NCBI GenBank assembly: GCA_902766525.1 | Contig: CACXDX010000051.1 | Coordinates: 1-6,171 of the forward strand | Origin: an uncultured Bacillota bacterium | Lineage (GTDB): Bacteria > Bacillota > Dehalobacteriia > UBA7702 | Length of the DNA: 6,171 nucleotides | Reading direction: 5' to 3' | Shown: one piece after another, positions 1 to 6,164 of the stretch | Layout: every line of letters begins with the position of its first letter | Numbering within the stretch: position 1 is the stretch's first letter | Notes under the pieces: generated by a model | What the model was told of the DNA's origin: nothing | The model's database searches: none | The model's input: the letters and a program-made list of their open reading frames with translations, nothing else | Program-made: the position numbers and the translations under genes

Positions 1-252
<252 letters not shown>

Positions 253-347
253 AAGCTTTAAGAATGATATCGATGAAGCCGCTTCTGTACTCTATACAAT
301 TTTCAAGGAACTCTTGAATAAGAATGAACTAAATACGTCATACCTTT
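253..347 (+). other. 23S-5S intergenic spacer
   Basis: A 95-bp transcribed spacer between 23S and 5S with no tRNA and no strong hairpin. The stretch at about 292-311 (TATACAATTTTCAAGGAAC) resembles a sequence I associate with rRNA spacers of Bacillota. I recognise it from memory only and did not test it. Confidence 0.5.
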
Positions 348-465
<118 letters not shown>

Positions 466-471
466 TAATAA

Positions 472-547
472 TCCTCCTTAGCTCAGTTGGTAGAGCGCAT
501 GACTGTTAATCATGATGTCGTTGGTTCGAGCCCAACAGGGGGAGCCA
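472..547 (+). tRNA. tRNA-Asn (anticodon GTT)
   Basis: A 76-nt cloverleaf. The acceptor stem is TCCTCCT with AGGGGGA (one G-U pair). The D arm is GCTC/GAGC (481-484, 493-496). The anticodon stem is CATGA/TCATG around the loop CTGTTAA, with the anticodon GTT at 505-507, which reads AAC/AAU. The T arm is GTTGG/CCAAC with the TTCGAGC loop. Discriminator G is followed by an encoded CCA. The tRNA is co-transcribed at the distal end of the rRNA operon. Confidence 0.98.
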
Positions 548-553
548 TAAAAG

Positions 554-582
554 AAGACGGTTCGTATGAACCGTCTTTTTTT
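554..582 (+). terminator. Intrinsic terminator of the rRNA operon
   Basis: A perfect 10-bp stem, AAGACGGTTC (554-563) with GAACCGTCTT (568-577), closes a GTAT loop and runs into a T tract to 582. It starts 6 nt after the tRNA CCA. Read on the other strand, the hairpin is followed by a moderately U-rich stretch, so it may also stop the converging minus-strand gene, whose stop codon is about 30 bp away. Confidence 0.95.
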
Positions 583-613
583 GTCGGATAGATCGATTAT
601 TGTTTTGTTTTGA

Positions 614-1822
614 TCAGGGCCCTTCAAAAGAGATATACATGCAGTCGAGAGCTTGCTCCAGCATTACGCGCATTCTTTCCGTAAAGCGTTCGTAGAAATC
701 CACGGCGACATCGATATTTTCCGAGATGATGTGCTGCTTTTCCTCTTCGCTGCGATCGATGAAACGTTTGCTGTAAGGCAGGAACAAGGCGCTCCAGAAT
801 CTGTCACGCACGGCTTTGACTTCCGGATCATTGGGGTCGTCGCGCAAATGAGACGCGTAATAATCGATATCATACAGCATTTTGATGACGATGCCGCGGG
901 TGTAAATATTATTGCGGTTCCATTCAAAGCTCTCATGATTGCCGGGAAGTGTATTGTCGTAATATTTCTCCATGAAATAATAGAGGAAGCCGTCGAAATC
1001 ATCTTCATCCAGGCAGATCATTTCTTCGTATTTTTTTATGTATTGCTGACAGAAACGCGGATCGGCATCTTCATTGTATTCGGGGTTGAGTTTTGCCGGG
1101 CAGATCTTAAAATCACGGCTGAATCCTTCGTAGATGACGATCTGATGGTTGTCTTTTACGATGTCCTGCATTTCTTTGAAGGAAAGTTTTTCCGATTTTT
1201 TTCTTTCGGGATCACGAAGCACATTTATGATGTACTCCGCCGGTACCGACGATTTCTGCCGCAGCTGAATGGTTTTTTCATTGCTGAGATAGAACCGATA
1301 GCTGCGCTCGGTCTGAAAAAGAGAAAAGAAAGGATCCTCGGAGTCGGCTTTGATGCGCACGCTCATGTTGATGAAAGAGCATCCCTTCAAACCGGCAAAG
1401 AGCTTTTCCGAATCGATATTGGTATCGTTGATATCATCGATGATTTCCGGATCGATGGCATTAACGGCCATTTTTAAACCGTCTTTGCCGTAGGGAAGAA
1501 GTTCAAAGGTGGTGTCATCTTCAAAAATGAAGACGACCGGATTGCAGAGAACGGCGGCCCGGGGGAAGGTAACGGTATCAAAGCGGGGATCCGAGGAAGA
1601 AAGAATGTTTTCTTCTATGGCCTCTCCCGGATACAGCGCACCGGTGCAGCGGGCATAAACGGATTCCAGGGAGAAATTTTCGGCATAACCCAAAACATGA
1701 ACGGCCTTGATTTTCTTTTCATGCAGATTAAAGCCGAAAAATGTTTTTCGAATGTCCTCCGGCGCGGCAAAGGTTTTTGCTTCCCACTTGTGACGGTGAA
1801 ATCGTTTTTTTTGATCTGTCAT
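614..1822 (-). CDS. Hypothetical protein, 402 aa, family not recognised
   Basis: I do not recognise this protein. It is a soluble, charged sequence with no signal peptide, membrane span or known catalytic motif visible. The N-terminal half (about residues 35-200) looks beta-rich, with stretches such as IKAVHVLGYA and VVFIFEDDTTFELLPYG. The C-terminal half (about 255-400) looks helical, rich in aromatic and acidic residues (EDDFDGFLYYFMEKYYD) and ends in amphipathic helices. A longer frame starts at GTG 1831, but that codon uses the last G of the AGGAGG ribosome binding site, so it cannot be the start. ATG 1822 (8-nt spacing) is preferred; GTG 1825 (5-nt spacing) is possible. It has its own promoter and converges on the rRNA operon terminator. 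Long open frames on the opposite strand are by-products of its codon use. The existence of the gene is well supported; its function is open. Confidence 0.88.
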   Translation of the reverse strand: MTDQKKRFHRHKWEAKTFAAPEDIRKTFFGFNLHEKKIKAVHVLGYAENFSLESVYARCTGALYPGEAIEENILSSSDPRFDTVTFPRAAVLCNPVVFIFEDDTTFELLPYGKDGLKMAVNAIDPEIIDDINDTNIDSEKLFAGLKGCSFINMSVRIKADSEDPFFSLFQTERSYRFYLSNEKTIQLRQKSSVPAEYIINVLRDPERKKSEKLSFKEMQDIVKDNHQIVIYEGFSRDFKICPAKLNPEYNEDADPRFCQQYIKKYEEMICLDEDDFDGFLYYFMEKYYDNTLPGNHESFEWNRNNIYTRGIVIKMLYDIDYYASHLRDDPNDPEVKAVRDRFWSALFLPYSKRFIDRSEEEKQHIISENIDVAVDFYERFTERMRVMLEQALDCMYISFEGP

Positions 1823-1830
1823 CACTCGCA

Positions 1831-1836
1831 CCTCCT
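1831..1836 (-). promoter_or_regulatory. Ribosome binding site that sets the start at 1822
   Basis: AGGAGG on the minus strand is a perfect Shine-Dalgarno core. It lies 8 nt before ATG 1822 and excludes the upstream GTG at 1831, which overlaps it. Confidence 0.85.
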
Positions 1837-1881
1837 TTGATCTTTTATGATCGAGAGATTATTTCTTTTTCAGGGGCGATC

Positions 1882-1901
1882 TTTTGACTTTTTTGTCAAA
1901 A
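1882..1901. repeat. Inverted repeat in the divergent intergenic region
   Basis: TTTTGAC (1882-1888) and GTCAAAA (1895-1901) form a perfect 7-bp inverted repeat with a 6-nt spacer. It lies just downstream of the proposed start of the minus-strand transcript, so it could be a leader hairpin or an operator. On the minus strand it also contains a TTGACA hexamer, but no -10 box follows at a usable distance. Confidence 0.5.
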
Positions 1902-1915
1902 ACTTTTCTGATATA

Positions 1916-1944
1916 AGTATATAGCCGAAAGGGAAGAAAGGCAA
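1916..1944 (-). promoter_or_regulatory. Sigma-A-type promoter for the 402-aa gene
   Basis: On the minus strand, TTGCCT (1944-1939) and TATACT (1921-1916) are separated by exactly 17 bp. Each is close to consensus. Transcription would begin near 1909, giving a leader of about 87 nt that includes the inverted repeat at 1882-1901. Confidence 0.65.
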
Positions 1945-1957
1945 CCATTGTTTTTCT

Positions 1958-1986
1958 TTTCCGAATCAATAAAAATATGATATAAT
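1958..1986 (+). promoter_or_regulatory. Extended -10 promoter for the radical SAM gene
   Basis: TGATATAAT at 1978-1986 is a perfect extended -10 element (TGN-TATAAT). The -35 at 17-bp spacing, TTTCCG (1958-1963), is weak, as is common for extended -10 promoters. Transcription would begin near 1993, giving a leader of about 26 nt. Confidence 0.7.
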
Positions 1987-2018
1987 AATTTTATCATGAA
2001 AAAGTGAGGTCTGTTATT

Positions 2019-3110
2019 ATGGCCAACGATCTGACCGGCTATCTCAGCCGCAGTGTATTATCGATTTTTAAATCTCTCGTCCATTCGGCTCTTTTCAATC
2101 GTGAGCAGCGTTCTTTTTTACTTCGCGCAATGAAGAACGCGGAGAAAGCCTCCGCGAAAAGAAAAAAAGCGGAGAAACAGGGAACACATATCCCGCCGTT
2201 TCTCATTGCCAGTATCACCCCGGACTGCAATCTCAGCTGCAAAGGCTGTTATGCCCGGGCGAACGCGGAAAAAGAGCCGCATTGCGGTGAAGACATGCTT
2301 GCCGTCGACGACTGGCGGCGGATATTCGCCGAAGCGGAAGAAATGGGCGTCAGTTTTATTCTCCTCGCCGGCGGCGAGCCTTTCCTCCACCGGGATGTGT
2401 TGGCATTGGCCGGAGAGTTTCCCAAATTGATCTTTCCGATCTTTACCAACGGCACGCTCTTTAAGAGAGAAAATATCGCCATGATCCGAAAACATCGCAA
2501 TCTTGTGCCGTTGATCAGTATTGAGGGCGGACAAAAAGAGACCGACTTACGCCGCGGCAAAGGTATTTACGAAAAAATCGTCAAAGCGATGAGCGTCCTT
2601 TCGGCCGACGGAGTTATTTTCGGTGTTTCGATCACCGTGACAAAGAGCAATTGTGATGAAGTTACCGATAAAGAATTTCTCGGGGAGCTCATTGAGGCCG
2701 GTACGCGGGCGGTTGTCTTTGTAGAATATGAATCCATGTCCGCGGATGATCGGGATCTGTGTTTTGACGACGCGTCACGTGGTGCTTTTCTCGGTCGTCT
2801 TGCCGGAATTCGCACCCAATTCCCCAGTGCCGTTTTTCTGGCCTTTCCCGGTGATGAAAAAGGGCTGGGCGGTTGTCTTGCCGCGGGAAGAGGATTTTTC
2901 CATATCAATCCCTTCGGCGGTGTCGAACCCTGCCCCTTTTCTCCCTTTTCCGATTACAATCTGAAGAACGGCAGCTTGAAGCAGGCCATGGATTCGAATC
3001 TATTTGTTTCTTTGCGTAAAAGCGGCATCCTGACCGCGGATCACAACGGCGGCTGTGTTCTCCACGGGCGTGAAAGCGAAGTCGTCTCCCTGCTGAAAAA
3101 CGGAAAATAA
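2019..3110 (+). CDS. Radical SAM protein with SPASM-like C-terminus
   Basis: A 363-aa radical SAM enzyme of unknown substrate. CX3CX2C at Cys70, Cys74 and Cys77 (CNLSCKGCY) should bind the SAM-cleaving [4Fe-4S] cluster. GGEP at 118-121 is the SAM-binding motif, and FTNGTLF and VSITVTKSN fit later strands of the partial barrel. The C-terminal part has Cys286, Cys305 (in GGVEPCPFSP) and Cys346, as in SPASM/twitch domains that hold an auxiliary cluster, but fewer cysteines than a full seven-Cys SPASM. Residues 30-58 are a Lys/Arg/Ala-rich helix ahead of the barrel. GAGGT at 2006-2010 is 8 nt before ATG 2019. The upstream in-frame GTG at 2004 overlaps this site and is unlikely. The gene has its own promoter and terminator, and no precursor peptide or partner gene is next to it, so peptide maturation, cofactor synthesis or another role cannot be chosen. 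The fold assignment is firm. Confidence 0.93.
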   Translation: MANDLTGYLSRSVLSIFKSLVHSALFNREQRSFLLRAMKNAEKASAKRKKAEKQGTHIPPFLIASITPDCNLSCKGCYARANAEKEPHCGEDMLAVDDWRRIFAEAEEMGVSFILLAGGEPFLHRDVLALAGEFPKLIFPIFTNGTLFKRENIAMIRKHRNLVPLISIEGGQKETDLRRGKGIYEKIVKAMSVLSADGVIFGVSITVTKSNCDEVTDKEFLGELIEAGTRAVVFVEYESMSADDRDLCFDDASRGAFLGRLAGIRTQFPSAVFLAFPGDEKGLGGCLAAGRGFFHINPFGGVEPCPFSPFSDYNLKNGSLKQAMDSNLFVSLRKSGILTADHNGGCVLHGRESEVVSLLKNGK

Positions 3111-3165
3111 ACGGATGAGTGGCGTTTGGTTACTTGAATAATTTGGTTGAATGTTTTAAGATGAT

Positions 3166-3207
3166 AAAAAAAAGATCCGCGCGGTGTATCCCGTCGCGGG
3201 TCTTTTT
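3166..3207 (+). terminator. Intrinsic terminator after the radical SAM gene
   Basis: GATCCGCG (3174-3181) pairs with CGCGGGTC (3195-3202), one G-U pair, and CGG/CCG can extend the stem inward. T5 follows (3203-3207). A run of eight A precedes it (3166-3173), so the hairpin could also work on the other strand. It lies about 60 bp past the stop codon. Confidence 0.85.
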
Positions 3208-3229
3208 ATGCTCATTTTAAAGAACGAAA

Positions 3230-3306
3230 AAAACGATAAATGGACGGTAAGAATAAAGTAAAGAAACAACAAGAGAACGGTAAAGACGAAGTAAAGGAAC
3301 GGTAAG
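3230..3306 (-). repeat. Seven tandem 11-bp units, Pho-box-like array
   Basis: Read on the minus strand from 3306 to 3230, the sequence divides without gaps into seven 11-mers: CTTACCGTTCC, TTTACTTCGTC, TTTACCGTTCT, CTTGTTGTTTC, TTTACTTTATT, CTTACCGTCCA, TTTATCGTTTT. Positions 2-3 are TT in all seven and position 4 is A in six. Six-base direct repeats with 5-bp gaps (11-bp period) are the known layout of PhoB/PhoP and other OmpR-family operators; the B. subtilis PhoP repeat is TTAACA-like. The array lies between the radical SAM terminator and a Na+/phosphate transporter gene, which supports a Pho assignment. Against it are the distance to that gene (about 460 bp) and the orientation, which points away from it. 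Confidence 0.6.
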
Positions 3307-3401
3307 GGGAAAATACCGGCAGCGTTTTCTTTTTTGATAAAAGGAAGAATGGCCGCATAAACAAAAAAGCGGAAACAGTCTGTTTATGAGAAGATTTCCT
3401 C

Positions 3402-3430
3402 TTGCAAGAATGAAAAAAACGATGTATTAT
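3402..3430 (+). promoter_or_regulatory. Candidate promoter for the phosphate transporter
   Basis: TTGCAA (3402-3407), a 17-bp spacer and TATTAT (3425-3430). An overlapping perfect TATAAT is at 3428-3433, but its spacing to TTGCAA would be 20 bp. This is the best sigma-A match in the non-coding stretch, about 95 bp past the 11-bp array. Transcription would begin near 3437-3440 and give a leader of about 330 nt. Confidence 0.5.
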
Positions 3431-3475
3431 AATAAGCAGGAAAGTTTGTATTTTTTAAGGATTTATATTGTATGA

Positions 3476-3669
3476 GAAACGTTTCAATGTAAACTCGACT
3501 TTACCCGATTTCCGATTCATGCCTCACTTGTTGATTTTTTTAAAAGCGCGGTTTCGGGGAAGTGGTTTTGCGCTGTTTTGAGAAATAGCTTATTCCACAT
3601 TATTTCGGTGTGCACCTTTTTTCTCCCGAAATACAATGATACTTCTTCAAGACAGTAATCGGACGTTTC
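3476..3669 (+). other. Structured leader RNA candidate (riboswitch-like)
   Basis: Stems found by eye: TCCGATT (3511-3517) pairs with AATCGGA (3657-3663) as a long-range closing helix. Inside are AGCGC/GCGCT (3545-3549, 3570-3574) and a perfect 8-bp stem, TATTTCGG/CCGAAATA (3601-3608, 3626-3633). GAAACGT (3476-3482), part of a 10-bp palindrome, is complementary to ACGTTTC (3663-3669), the 5' arm of the following terminator, and could act as an antiterminator. This resembles a junction plus expression platform. I match it to no known riboswitch family, and no open frame with a ribosome binding site is present. Short stems can arise by chance, so this stays a candidate. Confidence 0.35.
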
Positions 3670-3712
3670 GCAAGTTGGCTGCGAACGTTTATTTTTTTCT
3701 TTTTATTTTTTT
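3661..3712 (+). terminator. Terminator-like hairpin within the transporter leader
   Basis: ACGTT and CGCA (3663-3667, 3669-3672, one bulged T) pair with TGCG and AACGT (3680-3688) around the loop AGTTGGC. This gives nine base pairs, extendable by two G-U pairs, followed by a long T-rich tract from 3688 to 3712. It lies about 80 nt before the transporter start with no clear promoter after it. It is therefore either an attenuator in the leader or the end of a separate small RNA. Confidence 0.6.
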
Positions 3713-3767
3713 GTAAACGCGTCAAGCGTGAGCGTTGTTTGAAGGGTAAGAAAGAGAGTGAAGTAGT

Positions 3768-5594
3768 ATGGGTATTTTAAATGTTGTAGCCCTTCTGGGC
3801 GGTTTGGCGCTGTTCCTTTACGGGATCCAGCTTATGGGCGACGGCCTTGATATGGTTGCCGGGAATAAGGTGCAGCTTATTTTGGCCAGATTGACCAGCA
3901 ATCCCGTTAAAGGGATTTTCTTGGGGGCCGGTGTTACCGCGCTGATCCAATCCTCCACAGCCACGAGTGTTATGGCCATCGGTTTCGTTAACTCCGGTTT
4001 GATGGAATTTTACAATGCCATCAGCATCGTTCTCGGGGCTATTGTCGGAACGAGTATTACCGGTTGGATCGTCAGCTTGTCTTCGCTCGGTCATTCCACC
4101 GGCTGGATGTCTCTCCTCTCCACAACTTTTATCACGGGTCTTTTTGCCACGATCGGTATTTTGCTGGTCAAATTCAGCAAAAGCAAGACGGTCAACAGTG
4201 TCGGTACGGTTTTGCTGGGTTTCGCGGTTTTGATGTATGGTATGATCGCCATGAGCGATTCGGTTTCGCCGTTAAGAGAGAGTCCCGTTTTCATGTCTAT
4301 GCTGACGAAGGTCTCCAATCCTCTTATCGGTATTTTGGTGGGGATGCTCTTTACGGCGGTTATCCAATCCTCTTCCGCCGCGGTTGGGATCCTGCAGGCA
4401 CTCAGTATGACCGGAGCGATCTCTTTCTCCGTGGCCTATCCGCTTGTTTTGGGTATTGCCATCGGTGCGGCGGTGCCGGTGCTGATCAGTGCTTTGGGTG
4501 CCTCGCTCAATGCCAAACGAACGGCTTTTGTTCATCTGTTTGCCGACGTTGCCGGTGTTGTGATATGCGGTACGCTGTTTTATGTGTTTAATTCGATCTT
4601 CCATTTTTCCGTTATGACGCTGATCATGACGCCTGTGACCATTGCTCTGCTGAATACGGTGTTTCGTGTCGCTTCCGTTGCCTTCCTCGCTCCGGCCATT
4701 CGCCTGGTGGAAAAGATCATTTGCTTCATCCTCAAGGATACCCCGGTACAGGTCGAAGCCAACGACTGGGATTTGCTGGAAGATCGCTTTATTCAGCATC
4801 CCACCCTTGCTTTGGATCAGTGCCGTACGGTGCTGACATCCATGGGGCGTAAGGTTCGGACCGGTGTTAACGACGCTCTTACTTTGCTTCGGAATTATTC
4901 CGATGATCTTTATCAAAAGGTAAAGGACAACGAAAACAACGTCGATCAATATGAGGATCGCATCGGAAACTATCTCTTGAAGATCACTTCTTCGGAACTG
5001 ACGGCCAAAGAAAACGGAGACGTTCATAAATACCTCCATGCGATCACCGATTTGGAACGCATATCCGACTATTCCGCCAAAATTGCCGACAGTATCAAAG
5101 AAATGCGGGAAGAACAGATCGGTTTCAGTGAAGGCGGTCTCAGGGAATTGGAGGTCATTGAAAGAACCGTTACGGATATGCTGGATATGACCCTTATGGC
5201 TCTGAAAGAGGATGATCCTCATATTGCCAAGAGAGTCAGACCTTTCAGGGAACGGATCGATACACTTTCCTCGGAAATGAAAGCGCGTCACGTACTTCGC
5301 CTGCGTCAGGGGATCTGCAGCCGTCAGAGCGGTTTTGTCTTTACCGAACTGATCACCAGTTTTGAACGTATTGCCGGACACTGCACCAGCATTGCCATGG
5401 TGGTGATCGAAATCGATCAGAATGCTTTTGACAAGCATGGCTATGTAGATGCCGAAATGCAGGAAAAAGACGATGAATACCGGGCGATCTTAAAAACGTA
5501 CAACAGAAGATACAAACTTCCGGAACTGCAGCAAAAAGAGGATCAAGTTGATTCTGCGGAGGAAAGTGTGATGCCTCGGCCGGAAGAATCCTGA
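3768..5594 (+). CDS. Na+/phosphate cotransporter with PhoU-like domain
   Basis: A 608-aa protein of the Na/Pi cotransporter family (NptA/YjbB type, two PF02690-like repeats), expected to move phosphate across the cytoplasmic membrane coupled to Na+. The membrane part (about 1-320) has eight or nine hydrophobic segments in two repeats. Each repeat carries the family signature: NPVKGIFLGAG...QSSTATS (45-67) and NPLIGILVGML...QSSSAA (184-205). Residues about 345-560 form a cytoplasmic PhoU-like helical region, with typical stretches at 420-440 (LHAITDLERISDYSAKIAD) and 530-550 (FERIAGHCTSIAM). A charged tail of about 25 residues ends the protein. ATG 3768 follows a weak site, AGAGAGTGA (3753-3761). 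The non-coding region ahead of it (array, promoter, leader hairpin) suggests regulated expression. In E. coli YjbB is linked to phosphate export, so the direction of transport is uncertain. The length is usual for the family. Confidence 0.95.
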   Translation: MGILNVVALLGGLALFLYGIQLMGDGLDMVAGNKVQLILARLTSNPVKGIFLGAGVTALIQSSTATSVMAIGFVNSGLMEFYNAISIVLGAIVGTSITGWIVSLSSLGHSTGWMSLLSTTFITGLFATIGILLVKFSKSKTVNSVGTVLLGFAVLMYGMIAMSDSVSPLRESPVFMSMLTKVSNPLIGILVGMLFTAVIQSSSAAVGILQALSMTGAISFSVAYPLVLGIAIGAAVPVLISALGASLNAKRTAFVHLFADVAGVVICGTLFYVFNSIFHFSVMTLIMTPVTIALLNTVFRVASVAFLAPAIRLVEKIICFILKDTPVQVEANDWDLLEDRFIQHPTLALDQCRTVLTSMGRKVRTGVNDALTLLRNYSDDLYQKVKDNENNVDQYEDRIGNYLLKITSSELTAKENGDVHKYLHAITDLERISDYSAKIADSIKEMREEQIGFSEGGLRELEVIERTVTDMLDMTLMALKEDDPHIAKRVRPFRERIDTLSSEMKARHVLRLRQGICSRQSGFVFTELITSFERIAGHCTSIAMVVIEIDQNAFDKHGYVDAEMQEKDDEYRAILKTYNRRYKLPELQQKEDQVDSAEESVMPRPEES

Positions 5595-5608
5595 ACGGAT
5601 ATCCATAA

Positions 5609-5634
5609 AAGAAACGTAAGCCGGTTCTTTTTTT
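5609..5634 (+). terminator. Probable terminator after the transporter gene
   Basis: AAGAAACG (5609-5616) pairs with CGGTTCTT (5622-5629), with one A-G mismatch and a 5-nt loop, and runs into a T tract ending at 5634. The stem is weak, but the position 15 bp after the stop codon fits. Confidence 0.55.
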
Positions 5635-5645
5635 CCAAAGAAAAT

Positions 5646-5659
5646 ATTGTAAATACAAT
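5646..5659. promoter_or_regulatory. Operator-like inverted repeat
   Basis: ATTGTA and TACAAT form a perfect 6-bp inverted repeat with an AA spacer. It overlaps the position expected for the -35 element of the lipoprotein promoter, where a repressor could block RNA polymerase. I do not match it to a specific regulator. Confidence 0.4.
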
Positions 5660-5681
5660 TATTTGATTTTCAATATATAAT
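5653..5681 (+). promoter_or_regulatory. Promoter for the lipoprotein gene
   Basis: A perfect TATAAT at 5676-5681. At 17-bp spacing the -35 position reads ATACAA (5653-5658), a poor match, so activity may depend on a regulator. Transcription would begin near 5688, about 63 nt before the start codon. Confidence 0.6.
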
Positions 5682-5719
5682 TTCTATGTAAGGGTTCAAT
5701 GAAAAGGGAATGCGTAAGC

Positions 5720-5744
5720 GGACCCGTGGTCCTTTTAAAGGAGG
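5720..5744 (+). promoter_or_regulatory. Leader hairpins and ribosome binding site
   Basis: AAGGAGG (5738-5744) is a strong ribosome binding site 6 nt before ATG 5751. GGACC/GGTCC (5720-5724, 5728-5732) forms a hairpin followed by TTTT. TCCTT (5730-5734) can instead pair with AAGGA (5738-5742) and cover the binding site. The two pairings share 5730-5732, so they exclude each other. Both are only 5 bp. Confidence 0.4.
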
Positions 5745-5750
5745 ACAAAA

Positions 5751-6116
5751 ATGAAAAAGACGATCACTTTACTGGTTTGTACGGTCATGATCATTTCATG
5801 TTTTGCCTTGTTGACGGCATGCGGCGGAGGAAACGGCGAAGATCTGTCCGACAGCAAATATGTGGGGACATGGAAGGCTTCCACGATGGCTCTTGAAGAT
5901 GAGTCGGAAGCGTTGAGCGCTGAATGGATACTGACCCTCAACCCAGACGGTACCGGTCAGTTTGTTTCCGAAGAAGAAACCACGGATGTTACCTGGGAAT
6001 TGACGGATGAAGGTTTTAAAACAAAAGGGGATACCAAACTGAAATTTACGGATGACGGTGATAATATTAAAACAAAAATTCTCGGCGTTGATCTGATCTT
6101 TGAGAGACAGGAATAA
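5751..6116 (+). CDS. Small lipoprotein, lipocalin-like
   Basis: A 121-aa secreted lipoprotein. The signal peptide has MKK, a hydrophobic core (about 5-20) and the lipobox LTAC, with Cys24 as the lipidated residue, followed by a GGGNGE linker. The mature domain of about 90 residues is predicted beta-rich, with YVGTWKAS (37-44), ILTLNPDGTGQF (60-71) and VTWELTDEGF (80-89). The GTW start followed by alternating strands and Asp-Gly turns is the pattern of small lipocalin-like lipoproteins common in Bacillota. The ligand and role are unknown. It should be anchored to the outer face of the cytoplasmic membrane. ATG 5751 is fixed by the AAGGAGG site 6 nt before it. It appears to be a single-gene unit with its own promoter and a hairpin after the stop, so a functional link to the upstream transporter is not shown. 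Confidence 0.92.
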   Translation: MKKTITLLVCTVMIISCFALLTACGGGNGEDLSDSKYVGTWKASTMALEDESEALSAEWILTLNPDGTGQFVSEEETTDVTWELTDEGFKTKGDTKLKFTDDGDNIKTKILGVDLIFERQE

Positions 6117-6136
6117 AAAAAACGATTACGAAAATA

Positions 6137-6164
6137 ATAATACTCTGCTTCGGCAGAGTATTAT
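6137..6164 (+). terminator. Hairpin terminator after the lipoprotein gene
   Basis: A perfect 12-bp stem, ATAATACTCTGC (6137-6148) with GCAGAGTATTAT (6153-6164), is capped by the very stable C(UUCG)G tetraloop. It starts 20 bp after the stop codon. No uninterrupted T run follows before the window ends, so termination efficiency is uncertain. Confidence 0.7.

Noticed and set aside
653..1477. A 274-codon open frame on the + strand, antisense to the 402-aa gene
   Set aside because: It has no ribosome binding site, its translation is an unusual Phe/Ile/Val/Asp-rich composition expected from reading the complement of a real gene, and the minus-strand gene has a promoter, AGGAGG site and matching terminator.
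3214..3240. A minus-strand promoter driven by the 11-bp array (TAAAAT at 3219-3214, 10 bp past the last unit)
   Set aside because: The spacing fits a Pho-type promoter, but the transcript would run within a few nucleotides into the hairpin at 3202-3174 with its U8 tail, then antisense to the radical SAM gene. No product is evident.
3240..3305. A 21-codon frame (MDGKNKVKKQQ...) with an 11-residue internal repeat
   Set aside because: It has no ribosome binding site. Its repetition follows from the 11-bp DNA period (33 bp = 11 codons), and the array explains the sequence better as an operator.
3230..3306. The tandem repeats as a CRISPR array
   Set aside because: The units are 11 bp, imperfect and contiguous, with no unique spacers and no cas genes nearby.
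3601..3633. The GGTGTGCACC-T6 segment as an intrinsic terminator
   Set aside because: The stem before the T run can form only three or four base pairs with a usable loop. The larger TATTTCGG/CCGAAATA stem places the T run inside its loop.
4272..5438. A 388-codon minus-strand open frame within the transporter gene
   Set aside because: The + strand product has clear Na/Pi cotransporter and PhoU-like signatures throughout. The minus-strand translation is rich in His, Arg and Gln with no recognisable motif, so it is a shadow frame.
5699..5896. A 65-codon frame beginning after a TAAGGG site and overlapping the lipoprotein gene
   Set aside because: It runs out of frame through the strong AAGGAGG site and the lipoprotein signal sequence, and its predicted product has no family features. 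A translated leader role is possible but unsupported.
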